From: Acidovorax benzenivorans
Lineage (GTDB): Bacteria > Pseudomonadota > Gammaproteobacteria > Burkholderiales > Burkholderiaceae_C
Reading direction: 5' to 3'
Length of the DNA stretch: 64,000 nt
Assembly (NCBI RefSeq): GCF_028680575.1
Contig: NZ_JAPCKI010000002.1
Coordinates: forward strand, 488,114-552,113
Shown: positions 16,261-26,279 of the stretch, piece after piece
Layout of the letters: the number at the start of each line of letters is the position of its first letter
Position numbering within the stretch: position 1 is the first letter of the stretch
Position numbers and translations under genes: made by a program
Notes under the pieces: generated by a model
Told to the model about the DNA's origin: nothing
The model's database searches: none
The model's input: the letters and a program-made list of their open reading frames with translations, nothing else

Positions 16261-17928
16261 ATGAGTTTCTTTTTTTTGTCCCGGCCGGGCCGCCGCAGAG
16301 CCGCCGCGCCTGCCATACACACGCTGTTGTTTGTCCTCATGGGCCTGGTCCTGCTGGCGCAGGCTTCAGTGGCCCATGCCGCAGCCGAGCTGCGCACACT
16401 GATCGATGCGGACGGCAATCCGGCGACCGGCTGCAACGTGGCGACCCCGGCCGGGGTGTTCCAGGGGGCGGATCTGGCGGCCGTCACGCGCATCGACCTG
16501 GCGGCGCCCGACCCGGTAGGTGATGTGTCGCGCGAGGTCTGCCAGGGCGGGGCCCTGGTGCCCGACCCCAGTTTCGTGCCGCTGGCGCCAGTGCGCTGGC
16601 CCGTGGGCATCGACGCGGCAGGACCTCTTGTCGACGTGGTGGAGAGCTACACGCGCCTGCTGTCGCCGCCCGTCGGTGCGCGGCTGGGATTCACGGCCAG
16701 CACCACGGACGGGAGCCTGGCCCCCAGTGCCTTGTTGTCGGTGGACGGCTCCGCAGGGGGCGCCGCTGTGGTGCTGACCGCTGCACCATCGCCCGCGTTG
16801 TCGGTGCCCGTGCTGGGGTCCGGCGGCTTGCTGCTGTTGGCCTGCATGCTGTTGTTCACCACCTACCGCCACGCCCCGGTCCGCCGTTTTGCCGCGACGG
16901 GCTCGGTGTTGTGCCTGGTGTTTGCCGTGGGCCTGGCCTGGGCCGCCATCGTGCGCGATGGCGAGCCCTCGGACTGGGCCGGCGTGGCGCCGGTGGCCAC
17001 GGCCTCGACCACCGGCCCGCTCCAGATCGCTGCGGTATATGCCCAGCTGCAGGGCAGCACTCTGCACCTGCGCTATGACCTGGACCTGGGTGTGCGCGAC
17101 GGCACACCGCACGACGACGGCCCCTATGCGGCCACCGTGGGCACAGCCCTGCCGGTGCCTGCGCCCGGTGTGCTGGCCAACGACACGCTGGGTTCACCGG
17201 CCATGGAGGTGCGCGAGTTCCGCGTGCAGGGCGCGACCAGCACCACGCCGGTGGGCGGCTCCGTGGGGTTTGCGGGCAGCACGCTCACGGTGAATGCCGA
17301 CGGCGCGTTTACCGTGGGGGCGCCCACCGTGCCCGGCCTGTTCCGCTTCGAGTACCGCGCGCGCAACCGCTTCAAGAACGGAGGCTGGGGTATGGCCACC
17401 GTGGCGGTGGCCGCCACCCCGGTCGTGTGTGGCGACGCGGTGCGCGCTGGCTCCGAGGTCTGCGACGACGGGAACACCGTCTCGGAAACCAGCTGCACCT
17501 ATGGGACACCGACCTGCACGACTTGCAATGCCACCTGCAGTGGGGTGCTGAGTCTCGCGGGCGGCTTCTGCGGCGATGGCGCGGTCAACGGGCCCGAGGT
17601 CTGCGACGATGGCAACAACACCACCGAAACCAGCTGCCCTTACGACTCGCCGGCCTGCACGGTCTGCAATGCCACCTGCAGCGCCACCTTGAGCCTTTCG
17701 GGAGGCTTTTGTGGCGATGGCATTGTCAATGGGCCCGAGGTCTGCGACGACGGCAACAGCGTCACCGAAACCAGCTGCCCCTACGGAATAGGCAACTGCT
17801 CGGCTTGCAATGCCTCGTGCTCCGCAACGCTGAACCTGGTGGGCGCTTTCTGCGGCGATGGCATCGTCAATGGCGTCGAGGCCTGCGACGGCACGCCGGG
17901 CTGCACCAACATCTGTACGTTGCAGTGA
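16261..17928 (+). CDS. Surface protein with mid-protein exosortase-like signal and Cys-rich repeats
   Basis: A 555-residue protein of unusual layout. There is a signal peptide (1-40, ending VAHA) and an N-terminal domain (41-175). Next comes a sorting-signal-like stretch at 182-209: VPVLGSGG, a hydrophobic helix, then TYRHAPVRR. A second membrane helix follows (212-230), then a second extracytoplasmic region starting DGEPSDWAG with a cadherin-like APGVLANDTLG segment. The tail carries four Cys-rich units beginning CGD at about 390, 437, 484 and 531, an exact 47-residue period resembling myxococcal CGDGIVNGPEVCDDGN repeats. It resembles what I recall being called midcut-by-XrtH proteins, in which an IPTL/VPxLG signal sits mid-chain; that match is from memory. 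No exosortase gene is in the window. ATG 16261 is chosen at the signal peptide. Confidence 0.7.
   Translation: MSFFFLSRPGRRRAAAPAIHTLLFVLMGLVLLAQASVAHAAAELRTLIDADGNPATGCNVATPAGVFQGADLAAVTRIDLAAPDPVGDVSREVCQGGALVPDPSFVPLAPVRWPVGIDAAGPLVDVVESYTRLLSPPVGARLGFTASTTDGSLAPSALLSVDGSAGGAAVVLTAAPSPALSVPVLGSGGLLLLACMLLFTTYRHAPVRRFAATGSVLCLVFAVGLAWAAIVRDGEPSDWAGVAPVATASTTGPLQIAAVYAQLQGSTLHLRYDLDLGVRDGTPHDDGPYAATVGTALPVPAPGVLANDTLGSPAMEVREFRVQGATSTTPVGGSVGFAGSTLTVNADGAFTVGAPTVPGLFRFEYRARNRFKNGGWGMATVAVAATPVVCGDAVRAGSEVCDDGNTVSETSCTYGTPTCTTCNATCSGVLSLAGGFCGDGAVNGPEVCDDGNNTTETSCPYDSPACTVCNATCSATLSLSGGFCGDGIVNGPEVCDDGNSVTETSCPYGIGNCSACNASCSATLNLVGAFCGDGIVNGVEACDGTPGCTNICTLQ
17428..17925 (+). repeat. Tandem 141-bp coding repeat (3 full units plus a partial)
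   Basis: In-frame units start at about 17428, 17569, 17710 and 17851. Each encodes CGDxxVNGxEVCDDGN, then ETSC, CxxCNAxCS and a Leu-rich end. The units are similar at DNA level too, so copy number could vary by recombination. Confidence 0.8.
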
Positions 17929-17973
17929 TGCGGTGCTGACGGCGCAGAAGGCGCCGGGCAGCCCCGCTGTCGG

Positions 17974-18819
17974 CTATGCGTAGCGCTTGGCCCGCAGGTT
18001 TTCTTTCATCTGCTGCAGGATGGGCTGCAGCGAGCTGCCGATGCGCAGCGCCACGCAGGTGGCCAGCACGTCGATGATGAGCAAGTGCATCAGGCGCGAC
18101 ACCATGGGGCTGTAGCGGTCGTAGCCCTCGGGGTGGTCGGCCGCCAGGTGGATCTGGCAGGTACTGGCCAGCGGGGAGCCACTGGCGGTGATGACGATGG
18201 TGGTGGCGCCGTTGCGGCGGGCGATATCGGCGGCATCCATCAGGTCACGCGTGCGGCCGGAGTTGGAGACGATCACCGCGCAGTCGCCCAGGCCGAGCAG
18301 GGTGGCGCTCATCACCTGCATGTGGCCGTCGCTGCTGGCGATGGAGGTGACGCCCAGGCGAAAGAACTTGTGCTGTGCGTCCTGCGCCACGATGCCCGAG
18401 TTGCCCACGCCGTAGAACTCGATGCGCTTGCCCTTCTTCCAGGTGTCGGCAATGGCGTCTGCCGCGCGTTCGATGGCCACGGTGCTGGCGGCGTTGCGGT
18501 ATTGCAGGAAGGCCGCCACCGCGTTGTCCACCACCTTCACCAGCACGTCGCCGGTCTTGTCGTCGGCATCCACGCTGCGGTGGATGAAGGGCACCCCCTC
18601 GCTCACGCTGCCTGCCAGCTTGAGCTTGAAGTCCGCCAGCCCGTCGTAGCCCATGCTGCGGCAAAAACGCACTACGGTGGGCTTGCTCACATGTGCACGC
18701 TCGGCCAGCTCGCGCACGGGCAGGCGGGCGAAGGTGCGCGGGTCGGTCAGCACCAGCTTGCCCACGCGCTGTTCGGCGGGGGCCAGCGAGGGCAGGGAGG
18801 CGGTGATGCGGTCGAGCAT
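17974..18819 (-). CDS. hexR: RpiR-family regulator HexR
   Basis: A 281-residue regulator with an N-terminal RpiR helix-turn-helix (about 1-75; LAERAHVSKPTVVRFCRSMGYDGLADFK) and a C-terminal SIS sugar-phosphate-binding domain (YGVGNSGIVAQDAQHKF, SNSGRTRDLMDAA). HexR proteins repress glycolytic/Entner-Doudoroff genes and release DNA on binding 2-keto-3-deoxy-6-phosphogluconate. The frame is open to a TTG at 18960, but an operator-like palindrome at 18926-18938 would then lie inside the gene. HexR proteins usually begin MLDRI, so ATG 18819 is preferred. The nearby edd-eda, zwf, pgi and glk genes support the name. Confidence 0.88.
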   Translation of the reverse strand: MLDRITASLPSLAPAEQRVGKLVLTDPRTFARLPVRELAERAHVSKPTVVRFCRSMGYDGLADFKLKLAGSVSEGVPFIHRSVDADDKTGDVLVKVVDNAVAAFLQYRNAASTVAIERAADAIADTWKKGKRIEFYGVGNSGIVAQDAQHKFFRLGVTSIASSDGHMQVMSATLLGLGDCAVIVSNSGRTRDLMDAADIARRNGATTIVITASGSPLASTCQIHLAADHPEGYDRYSPMVSRLMHLLIIDVLATCVALRIGSSLQPILQQMKENLRAKRYA

Positions 18820-18925
18820 GTCAGTCTGTGAAGGCAGGGCAGGCTGCGCAGGGGCCTTGGAAAGGGCTTGGGTGGACGCTTCATCCACCGGCTGTGCGCG
18901 CGGCGGTAGGTCATCTGCGTTTAAT

Positions 18926-18938
18926 GTAACTCGGTTCC
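18926..18938 (-). promoter_or_regulatory. HexR-like operator between hexR and the afu-like operon
   Basis: GTAACTCGGTTCC fits the 13-bp consensus GTAACTYGATTAC derived from five sites here, with two mismatches in one half. It would allow autoregulation and control of the divergent transporter/transaldolase operon. Confidence 0.55.
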
Positions 18939-19072
18939 CAAAGGTATGGGGTCCGCGCAATCCCTGCCTTTCAACCTGCTTGCACCGGGCCTGGGCGTTT
19001 CCCCCCTGGCCCCTGTGGGCCCTGCACGCATAGCATCCTCCATCACGTTATCCAGATACTGAGGAGCCATCC

Positions 19073-20101
19073 ATGCGCAAACCCTTGCTGACAAAACTTC
19101 TGGCCGGTGCGGCCCTGGCGGCCGCTGCATCGGGCAGCTGGGCCCAGGGGCAGGTCAACATCATCTGCTCGGTGCAGGCCGAGTGGTGCAACCTGATGTC
19201 CACCGTGTATGCCAAGACCACGGGCACCAAGGTCAACATGACGGCCAAGGGCTCGGGCGAGGCGCTGGCCCAGCTCAACGCCGAGCGCGCCAACCCCAAG
19301 ACCGACATCTGGTTTGGCGGCACGGGCGACCCCCACCTTCAGGCGGCCGAGCAGGGCCTCACGCTCGAATACAAGTCGCCCCAGCTCGCGCAGCTCTACC
19401 CCTGGGCGCAAAAACAGGCCGCCGATTCCAAGTACCGCACCGTGGGCGTGTATCTGGGCCCGCTGGGCTTTGGCTATAACAAGGAGCTGCTGGCCAAGCG
19501 CAAGCTCAACCCGCCGCAGTCGTGGGCCGACCTGCTCAAGCCCGAGTTCAAGGGCGAGGTACAGATGGCCAACCCCGCATCAAGCGGCACGGCCTACACC
19601 ATGATCGCCACGCTGGTGCAGATCATGGGCGAGGAAAAAGCGTTCGAATACCTCAAGGCCCTGCACCCCAACATCAGCACCTACACCCGCTCGGGCACCG
19701 CGCCGGTCAAGGCCGCAGCGCGTGGCGAAACCACGGTGTCGGTGAGCTTTGTGCACGACGTGACCACCGAGGCGGTCAACGGCTTCCCCGTGGGCTCGGT
19801 CACGCCTTCTGAAGGTACCGGCGCTGAGGTGGGCTCGATGAGCATCGTCAAGAACGGCCCCAACACCGAGGCTGCCAAGAAGTTCTACGAATGGGCGCTC
19901 ACGCCCGGCGGCCAGCAGTTTGGCCTCGCGGCCAAACAGTTCCAGCTGCCCAGCAACACGCAGGTGCCCAAAGACCCGCGCATGACCGACCCGGCCAAGA
20001 TGAAGCTCATCAACTACGACTACGCCAAGTACGGCGCCAGCGCCGAGCGCCGCCGCCTGATTGCGCGCTGGGAAAAAGACGTGCAGAACGCAGCGCGCTG
20101 A
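19073..20101 (+). CDS. ABC transporter binding protein, AfuA/FbpA type
   Basis: A 342-residue periplasmic family 1 binding protein with a signal peptide ending SWAQ. It would normally be labelled iron(III)-binding. The tandem tyrosines that hold ferric ion in FbpA are not evident. The segment SVSFVHDVTTEA (HD at about 228-229) and EGTGAEVGS resemble AfuA proteins, which bind hexose phosphates. Context agrees: it is divergent from hexR and leads an operon ending in transaldolase. Sugar-phosphate uptake is therefore an inference to be tested; iron remains possible. TGAGGAG precedes ATG 19073. Confidence 0.82.
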   Translation: MRKPLLTKLLAGAALAAAASGSWAQGQVNIICSVQAEWCNLMSTVYAKTTGTKVNMTAKGSGEALAQLNAERANPKTDIWFGGTGDPHLQAAEQGLTLEYKSPQLAQLYPWAQKQAADSKYRTVGVYLGPLGFGYNKELLAKRKLNPPQSWADLLKPEFKGEVQMANPASSGTAYTMIATLVQIMGEEKAFEYLKALHPNISTYTRSGTAPVKAAARGETTVSVSFVHDVTTEAVNGFPVGSVTPSEGTGAEVGSMSIVKNGPNTEAAKKFYEWALTPGGQQFGLAAKQFQLPSNTQVPKDPRMTDPAKMKLINYDYAKYGASAERRRLIARWEKDVQNAAR

Positions 20102-20107
20102 GGGGCG

Positions 20108-22351
20108 GTGGTGTCGGCAGCAGCCGCGGCGGCGCACGCAACCCTTCGAACCATGGCTCGCAGCGCTTCGGTCAACCGGCCCCTGTGGGTCTGGCTGGCC
20201 ATCGGCGTGCTGGGGTACCTGGTGTTCCCCTGGTATGCGCAGCAGGACGCCAACGGCCTGCTGGCGGTGGGCCAGGTTTTCAGCAGCGAACAGGCCGCCA
20301 ACGGTCTGATGCAGGCAGCCCTGTTCGGCCGTCCCTGGCTCTGGCTGGGGCTGGCCGGGCTGGTGGTGGCGGGCCTGGGGGCCTGCCTGCCGGCCGGGCG
20401 CAAGCAGGGCGCCGTGCTGGTGGCCGGGGGCACGCTGGGGCTGCTGGCGCTGTTGCTCAGTGGCTTTGCGATCGGCGCGCGTGGCTGGGCGTTTGAGTGG
20501 ATGAACACCAGCCTGGGTGAGCTGGGCGCACGCCAGCCGGGCATGGGCTGGGGCGGGTTTGTGGTGCTGTCGGCACTGCTGGTGCTGCTGTCGTTCGGCG
20601 TGGCGCGGCGGGGCTTCTTCAAGGGCGATCTGTTCGTGGCTGCGGCGGTGGTGGGCTGCGGCAGCCTGCTCGCGCTGTTCATCGTGTTCCCGGTGCTCAA
20701 GGCGCTGTCGGCCGCTTTTTTCCTCGAAGACGGCCCGTTCTCGCTGGCCGTGGTGTGGGAGCGCATCGCGCACGAGCGCAACTTCAGCCTGTCGTGCCTG
20801 GCGGGTGGTCAGCGCTGCGGCGTGGCCTGGAACACACTGTTCCTGGGGCTGATGACGGCCACCAGCACCACGCTGCTGGGCAGCTTCATGGCGCTGATGG
20901 CCGAGCGCGCCTCGCGCCGCTATGCGCGGCCGTTGAACATCGTCGCGCTGCTGCCCATCATCACGCCGCCGTTTGTGGTGGGCCTGGGGCTCATCCTGTT
21001 GTTTGGCCGCGCCGGGGTGTTCAACCAGTTTCTGGAATACGCGTTCGGCGTCACGCCCACGCGCTGGTTCTACGGCTGGCTGGGCGTGTGGGTGGCGCAG
21101 ACCTTTGCGTTCACGCCCATCGCCTTCATGATCATGCGCGGCGTGGTGCAGGGCGTGGCACCCAGCCTGGAAGAGGCTGCGCAAACACTGCGCGCCAGCC
21201 CGCACCGCACCTTCATGACCGTGACCCTGCCGCTGCTCAAGCCGGGCCTGGCCAATGCGTTTCTGGTGGGCTTCATCGAAAGCATGGCCGACTTCGGCAA
21301 CCCCATCGTGGTGGGCGGGCAGTTCTCGGTGTTGTCCACCGAAATCTTCTTCGCCATCGTCGGCGCGCAGTACGACCAGGGGCGTGCGGCGTCGCTGGCC
21401 TGGATCCTCACGTTCTTCGCGCTCACCGTGTTTGCGATCCAGCGCGGGCTGCTGGGCAAGCAGAACTTCACCACCGTGTCGGGCAAGGGCGATGCAGGCA
21501 TTGCCATGCCGCTGCCTACCGGTGTGCGGCGCGTGGTGCACTCGATCGCGCTGCCGTGGATGGCGTTCACCCTCATCGTCTACCTGTTTGCGCTGGCAGG
21601 CGGTTTTGTGCAGACCTGGGGGCGCGACTACACCATCACGCTGGCGCACTTTCGCACGGCTTTCAGTGTGGAGTGGGGCGAGTTTGGTGTGGTGTGGGCG
21701 GGCACGGCGTGGAACTCGTTCTTCACCACGATCAAGCTCGCCGCCGTCTCGGCGCCGCTCACGGCCACGCTGGGAATCGGCATTGCGTGGCTGCTGGCGC
21801 GCACCGAGTTCCGGGGGCAGGGGGTGTTTGAGTTCGCGGCGCTGCTGGCTTTTGCCATTCCCGGCACGGTGCTGGGCGTGAGCTACATCCTGGCGTTCAA
21901 TGTGCCGCCGTTCGAGCTGACGGGCACGGCCCTCATCATTGTGCTGTGCTTCATGTTCCGCAATTTGCCGGTGGGCGTGCGGGCGGGCACGGCGGCGTTC
22001 AAGCAACTGGACCGGTCGCTCGATGAAGCGTCCGTCATGCTGCGCGCAGGCAGTGTGCAGACGCTGCGCCATGTGGTGCTGCCCTTGCTCAAGCCCGCCC
22101 TGGTGGCGGCCTTGGTCTACAGCTTTGTGCGCGCCATCACCACCGTGAGCGCGGTGATCTTCCTGGTTACGGCCGAAAACGAACTGGCCACCACCTACAT
22201 CATTGGCCGCGTGGGCAATGGCGACTATGGCGTGGCGCTGGCCTACTGCACGGTGCTCATCGTCCTCATGTCGGCCTCTATCGGACTCATTCAGCTGCTG
22301 GTGGGTGACCGCAAACTGGGCCGCCGTGGAGCCGCTCCCGCTGCGCACTGA
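20108..22351 (+). CDS. ABC transporter double-permease, AfuB/FbpB type
   Basis: A 747-residue fused permease with two binding-protein-dependent transport domains. The two cytoplasmic EAA loops are visible as SLEEAAQTLRASPHRTFMTVTLPL (first half) and DRSLDEASVMLRAGSVQTLRHVVLPL (second half). The first domain is preceded by extra N-terminal helices, as in AfuB and other long FbpB-like proteins. The start may be GTG 20108 or ATG 20153. It lies six bases after the binding-protein gene. Confidence 0.88.
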   Translation: MVSAAAAAAHATLRTMARSASVNRPLWVWLAIGVLGYLVFPWYAQQDANGLLAVGQVFSSEQAANGLMQAALFGRPWLWLGLAGLVVAGLGACLPAGRKQGAVLVAGGTLGLLALLLSGFAIGARGWAFEWMNTSLGELGARQPGMGWGGFVVLSALLVLLSFGVARRGFFKGDLFVAAAVVGCGSLLALFIVFPVLKALSAAFFLEDGPFSLAVVWERIAHERNFSLSCLAGGQRCGVAWNTLFLGLMTATSTTLLGSFMALMAERASRRYARPLNIVALLPIITPPFVVGLGLILLFGRAGVFNQFLEYAFGVTPTRWFYGWLGVWVAQTFAFTPIAFMIMRGVVQGVAPSLEEAAQTLRASPHRTFMTVTLPLLKPGLANAFLVGFIESMADFGNPIVVGGQFSVLSTEIFFAIVGAQYDQGRAASLAWILTFFALTVFAIQRGLLGKQNFTTVSGKGDAGIAMPLPTGVRRVVHSIALPWMAFTLIVYLFALAGGFVQTWGRDYTITLAHFRTAFSVEWGEFGVVWAGTAWNSFFTTIKLAAVSAPLTATLGIGIAWLLARTEFRGQGVFEFAALLAFAIPGTVLGVSYILAFNVPPFELTGTALIIVLCFMFRNLPVGVRAGTAAFKQLDRSLDEASVMLRAGSVQTLRHVVLPLLKPALVAALVYSFVRAITTVSAVIFLVTAENELATTYIIGRVGNGDYGVALAYCTVLIVLMSASIGLIQLLVGDRKLGRRGAAPAAH

Positions 22352-22378
22352 CCCCTCTGACAAAAAAGAAAACACGCC

Positions 22379-23461
<1,083 letters not shown>

Positions 23462-23468
23462 TGGCGCC

Positions 23469-24419
23469 ATGACGAACCAACTCGACGCTCTCAAACAGTT
23501 CACCACCGTGGTTGCCGACACCGGCGACTTCAAGCAACTGGCGCAGTTCCAGCCCCAGGATGCCACCACCAACCCGTCGCTGATCCTCAAGGCCGTGCAA
23601 AAGCCCGAGTACGCGCCGCTGCTGCAAGACACCGTAGCGCAGTGGACGGGCCGCCCGATGGACGAGATCATCGACCGCCTGCTGGTCCGTTTTGGCCGCG
23701 AGATCCTCGCCACCATCCCCGGCCGTGTTTCCACCGAGGTCGATGCCCGCCTGAGCTTTGACACCAGCGCCACCGTCACGCGCGCCGAACGCATCATCGA
23801 GCTGTACCAGGCCGAAGGCATCCACATCGACCGCGTGCTCATCAAGATCGCAGCCACGTGGGAAGGCATCCAGGCCGCCGAGCAACTGGAGCGCAAGGGC
23901 ATCCACACCAATCTCACGCTGCTGTTCTCGTTCGCCCAGGCCGTGGCCTGCGGCCAGGCCAAGGTGCAACTGATCTCGCCCTTCGTGGGCCGCATCTACG
24001 ACTGGTACAAGAAGCAGGCGGGCGCGAGCTGGGACGAGGCTGCGCGTGCCGGTGCCAACGACCCGGGCGTTCAGTCGGTCACGCAGATCTACAACCACTA
24101 CAAACGCTTTGGCATTGCCACCGAGGTGATGGGCGCGAGCTTCCGCAACGTGGGCCAGATCACGGCGCTGGCTGGGTGTGACCTGCTGACCATTGCGCCC
24201 GAGCTGTTGGCGCAACTGGCTGCGAGCGATGCGCCGTTGCAGCGGGCGCTGGATGCGGAGGCTGCCAAGGGAATGGACCTGCCTGCGGTGAACTATGACG
24301 AGGCGGGGTTTCGGTTTGCGCTGAATGAGGATGCGATGGCGACCGAGAAATTGGCTGAGGGGATTCGGGCGTTTGCGGTGGATGCTGTGAAGCTGGAGAA
24401 GTTGATCCTCGCGGCTTGA
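23469..24419 (+). CDS. tal: Transaldolase
   Basis: A 316-residue class I aldolase of the non-oxidative pentose phosphate pathway, swapping a dihydroxyacetone unit between sedoheptulose-7-P and glyceraldehyde-3-P. The Schiff-base lysine is in [12 protein letters not shown], with conserved DATTNPSLI near the N-terminus and [14 protein letters not shown] 23469 fits the conserved [10 protein letters not shown] start. It is the fourth gene of the transporter operon, which ties that transporter to sugar phosphates. Confidence 0.95.
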   Translation: MTNQLDALKQFTTVVADTGDFKQLAQFQPQDATTNPSLILKAVQKPEYAPLLQDTVAQWTGRPMDEIIDRLLVRFGREILATIPGRVSTEVDARLSFDTSATVTRAERIIELYQAEGIHIDRVLIKIAATWEGIQAAEQLERKGIHTNLTLLFSFAQAVACGQAKVQLISPFVGRIYDWYKKQAGASWDEAARAGANDPGVQSVTQIYNHYKRFGIATEVMGASFRNVGQITALAGCDLLTIAPELLAQLAASDAPLQRALDAEAAKGMDLPAVNYDEAGFRFALNEDAMATEKLAEGIRAFAVDAVKLEKLILAA

Positions 24420-24438
24420 GGTCAGGCTTATTTTGGTG

Positions 24439-24483
24439 AGCGGCTGGTGCCTGGGTTGCAGGTGCTGGCCGCTTTTGTTTTTT
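24439..24483 (+). terminator. Terminator of the transaldolase operon
   Basis: AGCGGC pairs with GCCGCT around an inner CCTG/CAGG stem, followed by TTTTGTTTTTT. The rest of the 323-bp gap to 24743 holds a dispersed repeat and no gene. Confidence 0.8.
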
Positions 24484-24680
24484 GCCATTCACAAAGCAGT
24501 GCGCTGATTTAGCCGCATGCTTGTGGTGATGGCGGAGGCCGGGCGACTCCCGGCCTCTGCCCTCAACCCAGGCACGCAACCCGATGTCCGCACCAGCCTC
24601 CACAGGCTCAGCGCGCACAACAGCCCAGTCAGACCGTCAATTCGTGCCGGAAATCTCCAGCCCCGCAGTGAAGGTTGTCA

Positions 24681-24740
24681 CTATAAAAATCATAGCTGCC
24701 AAGGCATGATTCACTAGCGCAACCGGCCAAAAAGACCAAA
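24681..24740 (+). repeat. Dispersed repeat, copy 5
   Basis: It carries CTATAAAAATCATAGCTGCC, a diverged loop, ACTAGCGC and the AT-rich GGCCAAAAAGACCAAA tail of the family. It ends just before the convergent histidine kinase gene. Confidence 0.6.
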
Positions 24741-24742
24741 AT

Positions 24743-26140
24743 TCACCCCGCAGGCAACCGCATCCCCACCCGCAACCCCTTCGGCACCAGCCCCTCCGCC
24801 ACCGTCCGCCCCCCGTGCCGCAGCGCGATCTCTTCCACGATCGACAGCCCCAGCCCACAACCCCCCGCCTTGTCCGACCCGCGCCAGAACCGCGCAAACA
24901 GGTCGCCCAGGTGCTCGGCGGGCACACCCGGCCCGTCGTCTTCCACCACCAGCAGCGCCCAGTGCCCGGGCTCTTCGTGGCCCACGCGCACCGTGATGGT
25001 GGCGCCGGGGCCTGCGTAGTGCAGTGCGTTGTCGATGAGGTTGTTCAACGCCTCGCGCAGCAGCAGCGGGTGGCCTTGCGCGGGCAGGTGGTCCACGCCC
25101 TCGTAGCCCAGGTCCATGCCCTGGGCCAGGGCGCGGGCGGCCCATTCGCGGGCCACCTCGCGGGCCAGCGCGGCGAGGTCAATGGACTGCATCACCACGT
25201 TCGACTCCGATCGCGCCAGCTGCAGCAGTTGGTGCACCAGGTGAGCACTGCGTTGTGCGGCCGACAGCACCTTCTGCAGGCGGGCCTGTACCTCTGGTTC
25301 GTGGCTCTCGTGCAGCGCCAGCTCGGTCTGGCCGATCAGGCCTGCGAGCGGCGTGCGCAGCTGGTGTGCGGCGTCGTTCAGAAAACGCTTTTCCTTTTGC
25401 TGACCACGCGCCACGGTCTCCAGCAGACGGTTGATGGTGCTGGCCAGCGAATGCACCTCTTGGGGGGCTGAGGTCAGTTCGATGGGCGGCAGCGGCGTGG
25501 TGCCCGTGTGGGGCAGTGCGCCCGCGCGCTCGATTTGCGCCTCCAGACGCTTGAGCGGCTGCAGGCCGCGCAGCACGCCCGCGTACACCACGGCGCTCAG
25601 GGCCAGGCCCATCAAGCCCATGGGGAACACCATGCGCTCCAGCAACTCCTGCGCAATGCGTTCGCGCACCGTGAGGCTCTGGGCCACCTGCACGCGCAGG
25701 CGCTGGCGGGTGGAGGCGGTGCCGTAGTCCACGTCCAGCAAGGCCACGCGCACGGGTTTGTCGTCCACCCGCGCCTGGTACAAAAACGCCTCGCCCACCG
25801 CCACATCGACCTGGGCGGGCGGTGGCGGCAGCTGCGCGTTGCCCAGCAGAAAGCGGCCGGGCGGGGACGACACCATGTAGGTGATGCGGTCGGCCGGGTC
25901 CTGCTCCAGGATGTCCTGCGCGGCCTTCGGAAAGTCCACCAGCAGCCCATCGCCAATCGGTTTGATCTGCCGCGCCAGCGCCCGCACCGACTGGGTCAGC
26001 GTCTGGTCAATGCCCTTCTCGCCGTTCTGCAGCGCAATGCGCCACGCCAGAAAACCGCCCGACAGCCACAGCACCAGCTGCGGCAGCAGCAGCCACAGCA
26101 GCAGTTTGCGTTGAAGAGAAACACCCGGGACGTGACGCAT
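24743..26140 (-). CDS. Sensor histidine kinase (TctE/QseC-like)
   Basis: A 465-residue inner-membrane kinase. It has a first membrane helix at about 10-32, a periplasmic sensor region (about 33-165) and a second helix (about 170-192). The phospho-acceptor box is FLNDAAHQLRTPLAG and the ATP-binding boxes are EALNNLIDNAL, VEDDGPGVP and GGCGLGLSIV. This layout matches the TctE group, which often senses carboxylates. It lies downstream of its response regulator (26278) with a GC-rich repeat in the gap. The signal is unknown. Confidence 0.9.
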   Translation of the reverse strand: MRHVPGVSLQRKLLLWLLLPQLVLWLSGGFLAWRIALQNGEKGIDQTLTQSVRALARQIKPIGDGLLVDFPKAAQDILEQDPADRITYMVSSPPGRFLLGNAQLPPPPAQVDVAVGEAFLYQARVDDKPVRVALLDVDYGTASTRQRLRVQVAQSLTVRERIAQELLERMVFPMGLMGLALSAVVYAGVLRGLQPLKRLEAQIERAGALPHTGTTPLPPIELTSAPQEVHSLASTINRLLETVARGQQKEKRFLNDAAHQLRTPLAGLIGQTELALHESHEPEVQARLQKVLSAAQRSAHLVHQLLQLARSESNVVMQSIDLAALAREVAREWAARALAQGMDLGYEGVDHLPAQGHPLLLREALNNLIDNALHYAGPGATITVRVGHEEPGHWALLVVEDDGPGVPAEHLGDLFARFWRGSDKAGGCGLGLSIVEEIALRHGGRTVAEGLVPKGLRVGMRLPAG

Positions 26141-26210
26141 GAATGGCCGTAAGAATTAAACGACGCGCGTCTCGCAACTGGCGCGACCAAGGCCAGTGCC
26201 GCCGCGCAAG

Positions 26211-26279
26211 GGCCGCCCCGCCGCGCTGGCGGCGTCCCCCCCATGGGGGGAAGATGCGCAGCATCTCAGGGGGGGCTTC
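26211..26279 (-). repeat. GC-rich C/G-tract repeat between kinase and regulator
   Basis: On the minus strand it reads GCCCCCCCTGAG, then CTTCCCCCC, then GGGGGGGACGCC with a GC-rich inverted tail. The same arrangement occurs at 47508-47583. It overlaps the last codon of the response regulator. Confidence 0.65.

Noticed and set aside
18819..18960. Longer hexR start at TTG 18960
   Set aside because: It would place the operator-like palindrome inside the coding region, uses a rare start codon, and adds 47 residues lacking HexR similarity.
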